From Mesorhizobium sp. B2-4-15 (GTDB lineage: Bacteria; Pseudomonadota; Alphaproteobacteria; Rhizobiales; Rhizobiaceae), in the NCBI RefSeq assembly GCF_006658505.1, contig NZ_VFUZ01000001.1:186001-250000 (forward strand): a stretch of DNA of 64,000 nt, read 5' to 3'. Both the position numbers and the translations under genes were made by a program. Below the pieces are notes generated by a model. It had not been told where the DNA came from. It made no database searches and saw only the letters and a list, made by a program, of their open reading frames with translations. Shown here piece after piece: positions 1 to 7,724 of the stretch (positions are counted from its first letter, which is position 1; each line of letters starts with the position of its first letter).

Positions 1-2
1 GA

Positions 3-137
3 CGGGTACGCACCTGCCAGATCGAGCCCAAGGCGCTGAGAGCGGCAGAGCACTGGATCAATGAGCGTCGCCTCTCCTGGGAGCGCCGGTTGGATCGGCT
101 CGGCGATTTCCTCGCGGAAACCAAGGACGAAAGCTGA
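3..137 (+). CDS. C-terminal part of an ArsR-type HTH regulator (5' end outside window)
   Basis: An open frame runs in from the left edge and ends at TGA 135-137. The 44 visible residues include RTCQIEPKALRAAEHWINER and then WERRLDRLGDFLAE. This matches the tail of small ArsR-family winged-helix repressors that are usually paired with SRPBCC/AHSA1 genes. The DNA-binding part lies outside the window. The SnoaL remnant and the SRPBCC gene follow on the same strand, which fits the usual regulator-SRPBCC pairing. The family is inferred from the tail only. Confidence 0.6.
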   Translation, partial: RVRTCQIEPKALRAAEHWINERRLSWERRLDRLGDFLAETKDES

Positions 138-144
138 AGGGGGA

Positions 145-410
145 ATGGCCATGTCCGCCAAAAGCAGAGCGGAATTGATCCGCTTTTATTTTGCCGCCTG
201 CCAGGCAAATGAGCGTGATGTCGCCGAGACGGTGCTGGCGGACGACTTCACGTTCACCAGCCCCTATGACGATGCCATCGACCGCGCGACCTATTTCGCC
301 CGGTGCTGGCCGGACACTCGTTTCGCGGCGACCGCCCGCGCAGCGTGGAGGTCTATTTCGGCGCTGCCTATCGTGACGGTGTCTTCATTCCACAGAACCA
401 GTCGAGTTGA
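145..410 (+). pseudogene. SnoaL-like (NTF2-fold) protein, internally deleted and frameshifted
   Basis: The frame starting at ATG 145 reads AELIRFYFAACQANERDVAE, then DDFTFTSPYDDAIDRATYFA and RCWP, the normal first half of a SnoaL-like polyketide-cyclase/ketosteroid-isomerase fold protein. The normal last strand appears in a different frame from about 315 onward: HSFRGDRPRSVEVYFGAAYR, then DGVFIPQNQSS and TGA at 408-410. Roughly 40 residues of the middle of the domain are missing and the two halves are out of register. Reading straight on from the first half gives unrelated residues to 432. A deletion plus frameshift is the simplest explanation. A sequencing error alone would not remove the middle of the fold. 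Confidence 0.75.
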
Positions 411-428
411 TCAACGAGGACCCGCTCC

Positions 429-890
429 ATGACCGAACGATCCGTTGTCCATTCCACCTTTGTCGTCGAGCTGAGCTACCCGGTGGCGCCAGCGAAAGTC
501 TTTTCGGCGTTCAGCGATCCGGACGCCAAGCGGCGCTGGTTCGTCGATCCCCACGACCCGACGCCCAGCCGCCACGAAATGGACTTCCGCGTCGGCGGCA
601 AGGAGGTCAATGCCGGCTGCCCGAGCGATGGGCAGATGCATTTCTTCAATGCGGTCTATCAGGACATCGTACCCGACCGGCGCATCGTCTACAGCTACGA
701 GCTGTTGTTCGGCGAAACCCGCGTCTCGGTGTCGCTGGCGACGATCGAGCTTGTCGCGGAAAGCGGGGGCACGCGGCTTGTGATGACGGAGCAGGGCGCC
801 TTCCTCGACGGCCACGACACGTCAGCCCCGCGCGAGCATGGAACGGGCGAATTGCTCGACGCGCTCGGTGCCTTCCTGGCGCAAGCCTGA
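429..890 (+). CDS. SRPBCC / AHSA1-like domain protein
   Basis: A 153-residue protein made of one helix-grip (START-like) domain. Recognisable blocks are the N-terminal strand and helix [20 protein letters not shown], the RRWFVDP motif, FRVGGKE, and [13 protein letters not shown] before the C-terminal helix. Such proteins bind hydrophobic ligands in a cavity or assist folding, and the ligand here cannot be read from sequence. The SD-like GAGGA lies shortly before the ATG. It sits between two ArsR-type regulators, the common context for this family. The start lies just after the SnoaL remnant, so the two were probably once co-transcribed. Confidence 0.85.
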   Translation: MTERSVVHSTFVVELSYPVAPAKVFSAFSDPDAKRRWFVDPHDPTPSRHEMDFRVGGKEVNAGCPSDGQMHFFNAVYQDIVPDRRIVYSYELLFGETRVSVSLATIELVAESGGTRLVMTEQGAFLDGHDTSAPREHGTGELLDALGAFLAQA

Positions 891-925
891 TCATCGTGAT
901 GGCTTTGCTGATCAGGCGATGTGGA

Positions 926-1189
926 TCAGGCTTCCCAGAACTGATCGAGCCAGATGTTGAGCTTCAGGAAACCGGCGTTGCTTACCGTATAGACACGCCG
1001 TGTGCCTTCAGCCTTGGCGTTGACCAGTCCGGCGTCGAGCAACACTTTCAGATGCTGTGATACGGCCGGGCGCGAGACTGGTAGCCCGGCCGCCAATTCG
1101 TTGACGGTCTTCGGACCGCGTCGAAGTTCTTCCAGAAGATGGCGCCGATTAGGGTCGGCGATCGCCATGAAGGCGTCGGAAAACATCAT
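926..1189 (-). CDS. ArsR-family winged-helix transcriptional regulator
   Basis: An 87-residue repressor that is one wHTH domain: FMAIADPNRRHLLEELRRGP, then TVNELAAGLPVSRPAVSQHL (recognition helix) and KVLLDAGLV, followed by the wing EGTRRVYTV. There is no metal-binding cysteine pair of the ELCVCDL type, so it belongs to the non-metal ArsR branch often linked to SRPBCC genes. It converges on the SRPBCC gene (890), leaving 35 bp between stops, and could regulate that gene or itself. The downstream MFS gene on the same strand begins far away, so an operon is not implied. Confidence 0.88.
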   Translation of the reverse strand: MMFSDAFMAIADPNRRHLLEELRRGPKTVNELAAGLPVSRPAVSQHLKVLLDAGLVNAKAEGTRRVYTVSNAGFLKLNIWLDQFWEA

Positions 1190-1220
1190 GCCTCATTTGT
1201 GAGGCAAAGTTTTTCAAATC

Positions 1221-2468
1221 TCAACTGCTTGCTTCTGCTTTTCTTCTTGGATCGAGCCGCAATGCTTCCGGGGTCACGGAGCGGTCCGCCGGTTGCGTCT
1301 TGAAGGCGTCGCGATCCTCGATCGGCACCGGAGCGCGGCGGCTGATGCGCAGCAGGGTGTAGCCGGCCAGAGACAAATGCGCGAAGGCGGTGGCCAGGAA
1401 CAGGCCCTCCGGTCGCATCCAGCCCATCAGCGCCGCCGCCAGCAAGGGGCCGATCATGGTGCCGAAACCATAGAGCAGCAGCAGGCCGCCCGAGACCTTG
1501 ACGAAATCCTCGGCACTGGCGTGGTCGTTGGCATGCGCCACGGCGATCGAATAGAGCGTATAGGCGAAAGCGCCGTAGGCGGCAGTCAGCACGATGACGA
1601 AGCTGGCGGAGCGCGGCTCGAACAGGAAGATGAGAACCGCAACCAGCGCACCGCCGAAAGCGGCACCGGCCAGCACGAAACGCCGGTCGGTCTTGTCGGA
1701 CAGGCGCCCGGCCGGAAGCTGCATGGCGGCACCGGCAACCACCACCAGGCTCATCATCAAGGCGATCTCGGCGGTGGAGATGCCGATGCGGGCGCCATAA
1801 ACCGCGCCAAGCGTGCCCCAGGCGCCGTTGGCGATGCCGATCAGCAGGCAGGCGATCGCCGACACGGGCGAATTCGCATAGAGGCTTTTGACGTCCAACT
1901 TGACGTCCTGCAATGGCTTGGGGGACGATGCCGTCGATACCGCGGTCGGGATCAGCGACAGGCAGAACAGGATGCCGGTGATCATGAACAGCGAAGCCGA
2001 TTTCACGTCGCCGCCGGCGACGATCATCTGCCCGCCCATGATCGAGGCATAGGTGACCATCATATAGAGGCCGAAGACGGTGCCGCGGTTCTCGTTGGTG
2101 GCTTTCTCGTTCAGCCAGCTTTCGATGACCATGAAGGCGCCGGCCATGGTGAAGCCGGTGAAGGCGCGCAGCAGGATCCAGACAGATTCATTGATGACGA
2201 GGCCAGTCAGTAGCGCAATGATCGCGCCCGCCGCGGCGAAGGCGCCAAACGCCCTGACATGGCCTGCACGGCGCACCAGGCGCGGGGCGAAGAAGCAGCC
2301 GGTGACGAAGCCGCCGGCCCAGGCCGTGCCCATCAGGCCGAGCGAGGCGGTCGAGAAGCCTTCGACCTGGCCGCGCAGTGGCAGCAGCAGGCCGTGCAGG
2401 CCGGATGCCGCCAGCAGGAATGCGGTGCCGCGAAGCAGGGAAAGGATCGGTCTGTAGGCTGCGAGCAT
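1221..2468 (-). CDS. MFS transporter (YcaD-like)
   Basis: A 415-residue inner-membrane protein with about 12 hydrophobic segments. It starts LSLLRGTAFLLAASGLHGLL, and the GLMGTAWAGGFVTGCFFAPR segment and VRRAGHVRAFG loop are typical of the MFS loop 2-3 region. The second half begins near ANSPVSAIACLLIGIANGAW and contains GRLSDKTDRR, the repeated MFS motif. The layout resembles the YcaD/MFS_1 group. The substrate is unknown. The C-terminal tail is polar and about 40 residues long. No partner gene is operonic with it. Confidence 0.85.
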   Translation of the reverse strand: MLAAYRPILSLLRGTAFLLAASGLHGLLLPLRGQVEGFSTASLGLMGTAWAGGFVTGCFFAPRLVRRAGHVRAFGAFAAAGAIIALLTGLVINESVWILLRAFTGFTMAGAFMVIESWLNEKATNENRGTVFGLYMMVTYASIMGGQMIVAGGDVKSASLFMITGILFCLSLIPTAVSTASSPKPLQDVKLDVKSLYANSPVSAIACLLIGIANGAWGTLGAVYGARIGISTAEIALMMSLVVVAGAAMQLPAGRLSDKTDRRFVLAGAAFGGALVAVLIFLFEPRSASFVIVLTAAYGAFAYTLYSIAVAHANDHASAEDFVKVSGGLLLLYGFGTMIGPLLAAALMGWMRPEGLFLATAFAHLSLAGYTLLRISRRAPVPIEDRDAFKTQPADRSVTPEALRLDPRRKAEASS

Positions 2469-2555
2469 TTGTTGATCCGGCTGGACTCTGGGAGGGAGGC
2501 AGGTCTGAAGACAGTCCCATTCGGGCTTTTCGGCGGCGGACCTTCGACCTGCAGC

Positions 2556-2750
2556 CTATCCGCGGCGGAACAGCGCCTCGGCGGCCGATTTGGTGCTGTC
2601 CTTGGCCTTGAGTTCGGCCTCGAGCCGGGCGATCTCGTCGCGCAGGGTGCCGATGCGCTCTGACAGTTCGCCGGCGGAAAGCAACGCCAGGTCCTGCCCG
2701 ATCTCGTGCGGGCGCGCCTTCTTCCTGGGTTCGTCGTCGAAGATCGCCAT
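2556..2750 (-). CDS. DUF1192 family small protein
   Basis: A 64-residue protein starting MAIFDDEPRKKARPHEIGQD and continuing with a coiled-coil helix, LSERIGTLRDEIARLEAELK. This is the DUF1192 pattern, found widely in alphaproteobacteria and of unknown role. I chose the ATG at 2748-2750 over the longer upstream frame because the family begins with MA(I/L)FDDD. A GGAGGAG-like SD lies just upstream on the minus strand. Divergent from the quinone oxidoreductase at 2873, as is usual in rhizobia. Confidence 0.85.
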   Translation of the reverse strand: MAIFDDEPRKKARPHEIGQDLALLSAGELSERIGTLRDEIARLEAELKAKDSTKSAAEALFRRG

Positions 2751-2872
2751 CGTTGCTCCTCCTCCGCCACACCAGATTGGCCATTTGCCTGATTTGGCAA
2801 TGAGCATACATAGGGCAAGGGCGTCGATGCAAACAGCCGGTAAGAGTGCGGCGAGGAAATACGGGAAACTTC

Positions 2873-3883
2873 ATGGCGAGCGGACAGAAAATTCCGGCGA
2901 GAATGACGGCGATCGCGATCTCGGAGCCGGGCGGCCCACGGGTGCTGAAACCGGAAACGCGCGAGGTACCACAGCCCGGCCCCGGTGAAATCCTGATCAA
3001 GGTGCATGCCGCCGGCGTCAACCGGCCCGACGTGCAGCAGCGCAAGGGCGCCTATCCGCCTCCGCCGGGAGCATCGGATCTGCCGGGCCTCGAAGTATCG
3101 GGAGAAGTGGCCGCCCTTGGCGACGGGATATCGCGCTGGCGCATCGGCGACCGGGTCTGCGCACTCACCCCCGGTGGCGGCTACGCCGAATATGCCAAGG
3201 TTCACGCTGGCAGCGTGCTGCCGCTGCCGGCCGGCTTCACCCACACGGAAGCGGCCGCCGTGCCAGAAAACTATTTTACCGTCTGGCACAATGTGTTCGA
3301 ACGCGGCGGCCTGAAGAAAGGCGAGACGCTGCTCGTCCATGGCGGCTCATCGGGCATCGGCACGACGGCGATCCAGCTTGCCTCCGCCTTCGGCGCTTAT
3401 GTCATCACCACCGCCGGCAGCAAGGAGAAATGCGACGCCTGCCTGAAGCTCGGCGCCGACCGCGCGATCAACTACCGCGAGGAGGATTTCGTCGCGGCGG
3501 TGAAGGATGCGACGGGCGGCAAGGGCGCCAATGTCATCCTCGATATGGTCGGCGGCGACTATGTCCAGCGAAACTACGAGGCCGCCGCCGTCGAGGGCCG
3601 TATCGTCCAGATCGCCGTTCAGGCCGGCGCAATGGCGACCGCCGACTTTTCCAAGATCATGGTCAAGCGGCTGACCCATACTGGTTCGACGCTGAGGCCG
3701 CGCACCGTCGAATTCAAGGCGGCCATCGCAGCGGCGCTGGAGGCGCAGGTCTGGCCTTTGCTCGGCACGCGCAAGGTTGCTCCGGTCATGGACATGATCT
3801 TCCCGCTCACCGATGCCTGGCGGGCGCATGAGCGGATGGAGGAGGGCGACCATATCGGCAAGATCGTGCTCGACGTCGGCTAG
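2873..3883 (+). CDS. NAD(P)H quinone oxidoreductase, PIG3/MDR family
   Basis: A 336-residue medium-chain dehydrogenase/reductase that lacks the zinc ligands of alcohol dehydrogenases. The N-terminal GroES-like domain holds GEILIKVHAAGVNRPDVQQR and KGAYPPPPGASDLPGLEVSG. The Rossmann part has the nucleotide-binding loop VHGGSSGIGTTAIQLA. It fits the PIG3/QOR group that reduces quinones with NADPH in the cytoplasm. ATG 2873 is preferred because it directly precedes the conserved MTAIAISEPGGPRVL region. An earlier in-frame ATG at 2846 has no conserved sequence after it. Confidence 0.88.
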   Translation: MASGQKIPARMTAIAISEPGGPRVLKPETREVPQPGPGEILIKVHAAGVNRPDVQQRKGAYPPPPGASDLPGLEVSGEVAALGDGISRWRIGDRVCALTPGGGYAEYAKVHAGSVLPLPAGFTHTEAAAVPENYFTVWHNVFERGGLKKGETLLVHGGSSGIGTTAIQLASAFGAYVITTAGSKEKCDACLKLGADRAINYREEDFVAAVKDATGGKGANVILDMVGGDYVQRNYEAAAVEGRIVQIAVQAGAMATADFSKIMVKRLTHTGSTLRPRTVEFKAAIAAALEAQVWPLLGTRKVAPVMDMIFPLTDAWRAHERMEEGDHIGKIVLDVG

Positions 3884-3898
3884 GATGCATCGATATTC

Positions 3899-4009
3899 AG
3901 GCGAGGCCGGCCTGCAAACGGCAGTCTCCCGTGCTTCCGGCGCTCACGGACTTTTAGTGCGCTCCGCTCCGGTTCTCAGAGCCTGCCGTTTTCGGCTCGG
4001 CCTGACCTG
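3899..4009. repeat. Imperfect long inverted repeat after the oxidoreductase gene
   Basis: The left arm near 3899-3924 (AGGCGAGGCCGGCCTGCAAA, then CGGCAG) is complemented by CTGCCGTTTTCGGCTCGGCC at 3982-4001. The arms are separated by about 57 bp containing smaller stems. It may be a bidirectional transcript end or a dispersed palindromic element. No second copy was found in this window. Confidence 0.45.
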
Positions 4010-4080
4010 AATCGCCATGCGTACTCGGCGTCACGTCCTCGCTCACAAAGTGAACAGAAGCTTAATGGTGCAATGCAGCA

Positions 4081-4101
4081 TTTGCATCATTGCTATGCAA
4101 A
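4081..4101. promoter_or_regulatory. Palindrome upstream of the DUF1127 gene
   Basis: TTTGCAT-N7-ATGCAAA, with perfect 7-bp arms, lies about 80 bp before the DUF1127 start. The spacing of the half-sites (14 bp centre to centre) is unusual for a dimeric regulator. No protein can be named for it. Confidence 0.35.
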
Positions 4102-4177
4102 ATCGGCCATTCAAGTCCCGATCGATGATGACTATCTGAGCAGCATCGAAACGAACACCCCAATTTGGAGGACTATC

Positions 4178-4318
4178 ATGAACCCGATCCGCGCTTTCCG
4201 TAACTGGCGCATGTACAACGAGACCGTGCGCGAACTGAACCGTCTCAACGCACGTCAGCTCAGCGATCTCGGCATCAACCGTGCCGACATCGAAAGGATC
4301 GCCCGTCAGGCGATCTGA
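4178..4318 (+). CDS. DUF1127 small protein
   Basis: A 46-residue protein consisting of one DUF1127 motif: MNPIRAFRNWRMYNETVREL, NRLNARQLSDLGINRADIER, then IARQAI. The GGAGG SD at 4167-4171 fixes the ATG at 4178. Short DUF1127 proteins in rhizobia and Agrobacterium act in RNA turnover and phosphate or stress adaptation, but the role of this one is unknown. It is followed by a strong intrinsic terminator and is therefore monocistronic. Confidence 0.9.
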   Translation: MNPIRAFRNWRMYNETVRELNRLNARQLSDLGINRADIERIARQAI

Positions 4319-4400
4319 TTTCAAGCGTGACCCGGCCGCAGGGCCGGTCTCATGCCGGGAAGTAGAGCTGTAGCAGACGTTTCTCGTCTCCGGTTCCGAG

Positions 4401-4434
4401 CCCGCTGGACATCGTCCAGCGGGTTTGTTTTTTG
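4401..4434 (+). terminator. Rho-independent terminator of the DUF1127 gene
   Basis: A perfect 10-bp stem, CCCGCTGGAC / GTCCAGCGGG (4401-4410 with 4414-4423), closes a 3-nt loop and is followed by TTTGTTTTTTG. Confidence 0.9.
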
Positions 4435-4531
4435 CGAATGGCTGTTTCAGTGGCCTTTGTCCAGCAACACCCGAATCCCGGTCCGGTTCATTCCGTTCCG
4501 GCTGCCGCTCACAGGCCGCCACCCTGATCCC

Positions 4532-4786
4532 TCATATCCTGCCGCTGCGCCGTTCGGCGGATTGTTCGATCTGGCGCCAGCCGAGGCGCCCTGGCTTCGG
4601 CTCTTTCACGGGACGAGCCCTTATGGAGGCCGCGGCAAGCGCCAACATCACCATAAGGCCGGCGAACCTATCTCGAACGGATATTCGCCAAGACCGGAAA
4701 CGCGCCAGCAAAGCCAGCTTGTCGCGCTTCTCGAGAGCACGGCGCCATTCCGGTAGCCGCTCGGTTGTGGTTTCAGGCGGGTGCAT
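4532..4786 (-). CDS. Possible small membrane protein
   Basis: An 84-residue frame, MHPPETTTERLPEWRRALEK..., with a charged N-terminal half, one hydrophobic stretch (FAGLMVMLALAAASI) and a basic tail. It fills an otherwise empty 580-bp gap and would be divergent from trcR. No good SD precedes the ATG and I do not recognise the family, so it may be chance in high-GC DNA. Confidence 0.3.
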   Translation of the reverse strand: MHPPETTTERLPEWRRALEKRDKLALLARFRSWRISVRDRFAGLMVMLALAAASIRARPVKEPKPGRLGWRQIEQSAERRSGRI

Positions 4787-4795
4787 CCAAAAACG

Positions 4796-4824
4796 TTGCG
4801 AAACAGCAAGGGAACGGTTATACA
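4796..4824 (+). promoter_or_regulatory. Sigma-70 type promoter of trcR
   Basis: TTGCGA (4796-4801), 17-bp spacer, TATACA (4819-4824). Transcription would start near 4831, giving a leader of about 72 nt. Confidence 0.6.
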
Positions 4825-4844
4825 GGCCGCGAATTTCCCATTTT

Positions 4845-4882
4845 GGTGGCTCTAAACCACCGCCCGCGCGGGAACGCGGGCG
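4845..4882 (+). promoter_or_regulatory. Two abutting hairpins in the trcR leader
   Basis: GGTGG-CTCTAAAC-CACC (4845-4861) is followed at once by CGCCCGCG-CGGGAA-CGCGGGCG (4861-4882, 8-bp perfect stem). The SD (GAGAAGGA) and a run of six T follow within 20 nt. The arrangement could modulate elongation or translation of trcR. Confidence 0.4.
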
Positions 4883-4902
4883 AACGAGAAGGATTTTTTA
4901 AA

Positions 4903-5595
4903 ATGGCCAATACGCTGCTGATGCCCAAGGCGACCGCCGTCTGGCTGGTCGACAACACCGCGCTCTCGTTCGAGCAGATCGCGCAGTTCTGCGGGCTGCA
5001 TCCGCTCGAGGTCAAGGCGATCGCCGACGGTGAGTCGGCGCAAGGCATCAAGGGCATGGACCCGATCATGACCGGCCAGCTGACCCGCGACGAGATCGCG
5101 CGCGCCGAGAAGGATCCGAACCACCGGCTGAAGCTTTCCGACCCCAAGGTGCGGGTGCCCGAATCCAAGCGCAAGGGGCCGCGCTACACGCCGCTGTCGA
5201 AGCGTCAGGACCGGCCGAACGCCATCCTTTGGCTGGTGCGCAACCATCCCGAACTCAAGGACGCGCAGATTTCGCGCCTCGTCGGCACCACCAAGTCGAC
5301 GATCGAGCAGATCCGCGAACGCAAGCACTGGAATTCGGCCAATCTGCAACCGATGGACCCGGTGACGCTGGGTCTCGCCTCGCAGATCGACCTCGACATG
5401 GAAGTCAACCGCGCCTCGCGCGGCCGCGAACAGGCGCAGCCGGTCGGCGACACGCTGCTGCCGGCGGCTCTGACCGAGCGGCTGGTGCCGGCTCCCGAAA
5501 AGCCGAAGGACGAGGATGCCGAGCTTGACGCCAATGCCGTGTTCGCCAAGCTCTCGGCGCTGAAGTCCAAGAACGAAGACGCCGACGACGAATAG
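4903..5595 (+). CDS. trcR: TrcR-family cell-cycle transcriptional regulator (DUF1013)
   Basis: A 230-residue DUF1013 protein. The N-terminal block MPKATAVWLVDNTALSFEQI and FCGLHPLEVKAIADGE resembles an HTH. A second HTH-like block is RPNAILWLVRNHPELKDAQI, with SRLVGTTKSTIEQIRERKHW. The C-terminal third is acidic and variable. DUF1013 members are annotated as TrcR, a regulator conserved across alphaproteobacteria. The ATG at 4903 follows the SD GAGAAGGA and starts the conserved MANTLLMPKAT. An intrinsic terminator comes 20 bp after the stop, so it is a single-gene unit with its own promoter and structured leader. Confidence 0.88.
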   Translation: MANTLLMPKATAVWLVDNTALSFEQIAQFCGLHPLEVKAIADGESAQGIKGMDPIMTGQLTRDEIARAEKDPNHRLKLSDPKVRVPESKRKGPRYTPLSKRQDRPNAILWLVRNHPELKDAQISRLVGTTKSTIEQIRERKHWNSANLQPMDPVTLGLASQIDLDMEVNRASRGREQAQPVGDTLLPAALTERLVPAPEKPKDEDAELDANAVFAKLSALKSKNEDADDE

Positions 5596-5616
5596 GGTTT
5601 GCGACAGATCAATAAA

Positions 5617-5641
5617 AGGCCCGCTTCGCGCGGGCTTTTTA
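5617..5641 (+). terminator. Rho-independent terminator of trcR
   Basis: GCCCGC-TTCGC-GCGGGC stem followed by TTTTTATT. Confidence 0.88.
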
Positions 5642-5655
5642 TTGGGATCCTTTTC

Positions 5656-6375
5656 TCAGCTTCGCGCCGCACGGTCCGGCGCCATGCCGTAATCCTCGCT
5701 GCGTTCCACCGCGCGGTAGAAGTCGGCAAGCTGCTTGCCGCGCTCCGGCTTGAAGATACGACCGGCGATGACCACCGAGGCGATGCGGTCGATGCGGAAG
5801 GCGCGGAAATCGTCGCGCATCTCGCACCAGGCAACCAGCGTCCATACCTTGCCCCAGAACCACAGGCCGAGCGGCCGGATGTCGCGCGCGGTGCCGCGGC
5901 CGGCCTCGTCGCAATAGTCGATGGTCAGCACCTGGCGCTTCTCGACCGCGCGCTCGATGAGATCGATCGCCTCGCGGGCGGCGTCGCTGACCACCCACAT
6001 CGGGGTGTGGATCTCGGTGCGGGCGATGCGGTCCTTCTCGGCGTCGGGCAACACGGCGCCGATCTTGACCAGCGCCTCGTCGGCGGCCCGCGCCATGGCG
6101 GCGCCGCCAAAGGCGCGCACCATGCGCGCGCCGGCGACCAGCGCCACGATCTCGTCACGCGTGAACATCAGCGGCGGAAGGTCGAACCCCTCCCTCATCA
6201 TGTAGCCAACGCCAGCCTCGCCGTCGATCGGCACCCCGGTCGACTGCAGGTCGGCAATGTCGCGGTAGATCGTTCGCTCGGAAACCTCGAGCCACGTGCC
6301 GAGCTTCTGGGCGGTGACCAGACGGCCACCACGCAGATGCTGCACGATCTGAAAGAGCCTGTCGGCGCGGCGCAT
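5656..6375 (-). CDS. YafY-type HTH/WYL-domain transcriptional regulator
   Basis: A 239-residue regulator. The N-terminal HTH_11 (residues ~1-55) reads RRADRLFQIVQHLRGGRLVT and WLEVSERTIYRDIADLQSTG. A linker, IDGEAGVGYMMREGFDLPPL, follows, then a WYL domain (about 130-225) with LGLWFWGKVWTLVAWCEMRD, where WTL replaces WYL. WYL proteins sense small ligands or nucleic acid through this domain. Two copies of one palindrome (6988 and 7935) upstream of minus-strand genes nearby are candidate operators for it. No site was seen in front of this gene itself. Confidence 0.87.
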   Translation of the reverse strand: MRRADRLFQIVQHLRGGRLVTAQKLGTWLEVSERTIYRDIADLQSTGVPIDGEAGVGYMMREGFDLPPLMFTRDEIVALVAGARMVRAFGGAAMARAADEALVKIGAVLPDAEKDRIARTEIHTPMWVVSDAAREAIDLIERAVEKRQVLTIDYCDEAGRGTARDIRPLGLWFWGKVWTLVAWCEMRDDFRAFRIDRIASVVIAGRIFKPERGKQLADFYRAVERSEDYGMAPDRAARS

Positions 6376-6400
6376 CGTGTCGTCCCTCGGTGTTGTTTCC

Positions 6401-6500
6401 AGAGCGGCTTACCGTTTCACCGAAATGGCGAACCGCTCCATCTCTCTGTTTCGACGCAATTCCGGGCGGAAGACAGGAGCACACTCTTCCTGGAATTGCT
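6401..6500 (+). repeat. RIME-like intergenic repeat, copy 1
   Basis: AGAGCGGCTTACCGTTTCAC ... GCGAACCGCTC forms a first palindrome. GCAATTCCGGGCGGAAGACA ... TTCCTGGAATTGCT forms a second. The same two-palindrome unit recurs at 12374, 38806 and 42206. It resembles the rhizobial RIME element. It lies upstream of the WYL regulator start. Confidence 0.7.
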
Positions 6501-6549
6501 GTGGGCATGCCGCTGTCCCAGCCCGGCGCCCACCTTGGGGCGGCATGCA

Positions 6550-6939
6550 TTATGGTTTCAGCCCTTCGCGCTTGCGCTGCGCGGCGACGAATTCCGCGCC
6601 AAAAGACAATTTCCTCGTTGTCGGCGTCGTCGCATCGAGCACGCGCCAGAAGGGTGCGATGTCATCAAGCGTCATGCCGCGCCCGAGATCCTCGTTGGCC
6701 GCTTCGGCGACTGTGCGCAGGGGGCATGTCACTTCGGCGCCATGTTCGATGGCGAGCGCGGTGCGCAAAGCGCGAACATCCATGTCAATGCCTGGGGGAA
6801 TCGAGCGGATGAAATCGTCGACCTGCCGCGCGGTCGGCACCAGCATCAGCTGGCCCTCGACGACGTCTCCCATGGTGCGGGGCGTCGGTTTCACGCCGTT
6901 GATGCCAGATGTGTTCAGCCTGTCGTTCCAGCTCTTCAT
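6550..6939 (-). CDS. Conserved small protein, possibly MGMT-like fold
   Basis: A 129-residue protein. The central part, VPTARQVDDFIRSIPPGIDM, then DVRALRTALAIEHGAEVTCP and FWRVLDATTPTTRKL, resembles a group of bacterial proteins loosely annotated as MGMT-family or hypothetical. The alkyl-acceptor motif PCHRV of true methyltransferases is absent. Repair activity should therefore not be assumed. SD GAGGA before ATG 6939. The palindrome 6988-7013 sits about 50 bp upstream at promoter distance, suggesting control by the neighbouring WYL regulator. Confidence 0.6.
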   Translation of the reverse strand: MKSWNDRLNTSGINGVKPTPRTMGDVVEGQLMLVPTARQVDDFIRSIPPGIDMDVRALRTALAIEHGAEVTCPLRTVAEAANEDLGRGMTLDDIAPFWRVLDATTPTTRKLSFGAEFVAAQRKREGLKP

Positions 6940-6987
6940 CGATCGTCCTCTCGGCCGGCCATGCGCATTATGTCACCATCGCACGCC

Positions 6988-7013
6988 CCTCCTGACAGCA
7001 TAGTGTCAGGAGG
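6988..7013. promoter_or_regulatory. Palindromic operator, copy 1 (CCTCCTGACA-N6-TGTCAGGAGG)
   Basis: Perfect 10-bp arms around 6 bp. It overlaps the end of the DJ-1/PfpI gene and lies upstream of the 6939 start. The same core occurs at 7935-7958. The WYL regulator at 5656-6375 is the nearest candidate binder, by inference. Confidence 0.6.
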
Positions 7014-7596
7014 CTTCCGCGTACTCCCTCACGAACAGCGTCCGCATTTGCGCGAGATCGCCGCTTTTTTCGGGATAGAGAGCCTGCAGAAAAGCAAGGG
7101 CGAAGGTGCCGGGCGCCGAACCCGGCGCGGAAACGATCTTGCCGTCGGCCACGCCATGCGGCACATCCTGATAGTTGCCGTTGCCCGGATAGCCGGCCTG
7201 ATGACCGCTGATCCAATCGCGTCCGTTGCTGGTGTGCCGGGCTTTTTCGAAGATGCCAGCCCGGGCCAGCGCCAGCGTTCCGGCGCAGATACCGCCAACG
7301 ACACCGCCGCGCGACGCGATGGCCGTGAGCAGTTCGGCGGCGTCCGGCGGTGCCTTGCCAGCCCACTGATCCGAGCCGATGACGGCGACAGCATCGAGAT
7401 CGATGTTTTCATCGGCTTTCGCCGAGCGGTCCGGCGCCAACCGAAAACCGCTAACTCCCGTCACCGGCTTGCCGTGCGGCGTCAGTGACACGGCTCGCGC
7501 GCCGAACCATTCGACCGCCGAGGCCGCCAGCAGCCCATATTCCCAATCAGCAAAACCTTCGATGAACAGGAAGCCGATTGTCTTCTGATCGGGCAT
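7006..7596 (-). CDS. DJ-1/PfpI family protein (class I glutamine amidotransferase-like)
   Basis: A 196-residue flavodoxin-like protein. The nucleophile elbow GGICAGTLALARAG carries the conserved cysteine. The N-terminal strand is KTIGFLFIEGFADWEYGLLA, with the conserved glutamate of DJ-1 proteins in the first helix region. Members act as amidases, deglycases, chaperones or stress sensors, and the exact reaction is not readable. It lies in the same minus-strand run as the 6550 gene, 66 bp apart with operator copy 1 at the junction, so the downstream gene may have its own promoter. Confidence 0.85.
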   Translation of the reverse strand: MPDQKTIGFLFIEGFADWEYGLLAASAVEWFGARAVSLTPHGKPVTGVSGFRLAPDRSAKADENIDLDAVAVIGSDQWAGKAPPDAAELLTAIASRGGVVGGICAGTLALARAGIFEKARHTSNGRDWISGHQAGYPGNGNYQDVPHGVADGKIVSAPGSAPGTFALAFLQALYPEKSGDLAQMRTLFVREYAEAS

Positions 7597-7724
7597 AAAT
7601 CCCTCGCGCGCCGGGTCTCATTTCACGCGTGTCGTGCCCCGAAACCGGGGCCACTTTGGGCGACACGCATTGATATCTGGGCGTTGACGCATCCGCATCC
7701 AACTGCTGCGTCGAATTTTTTGTC

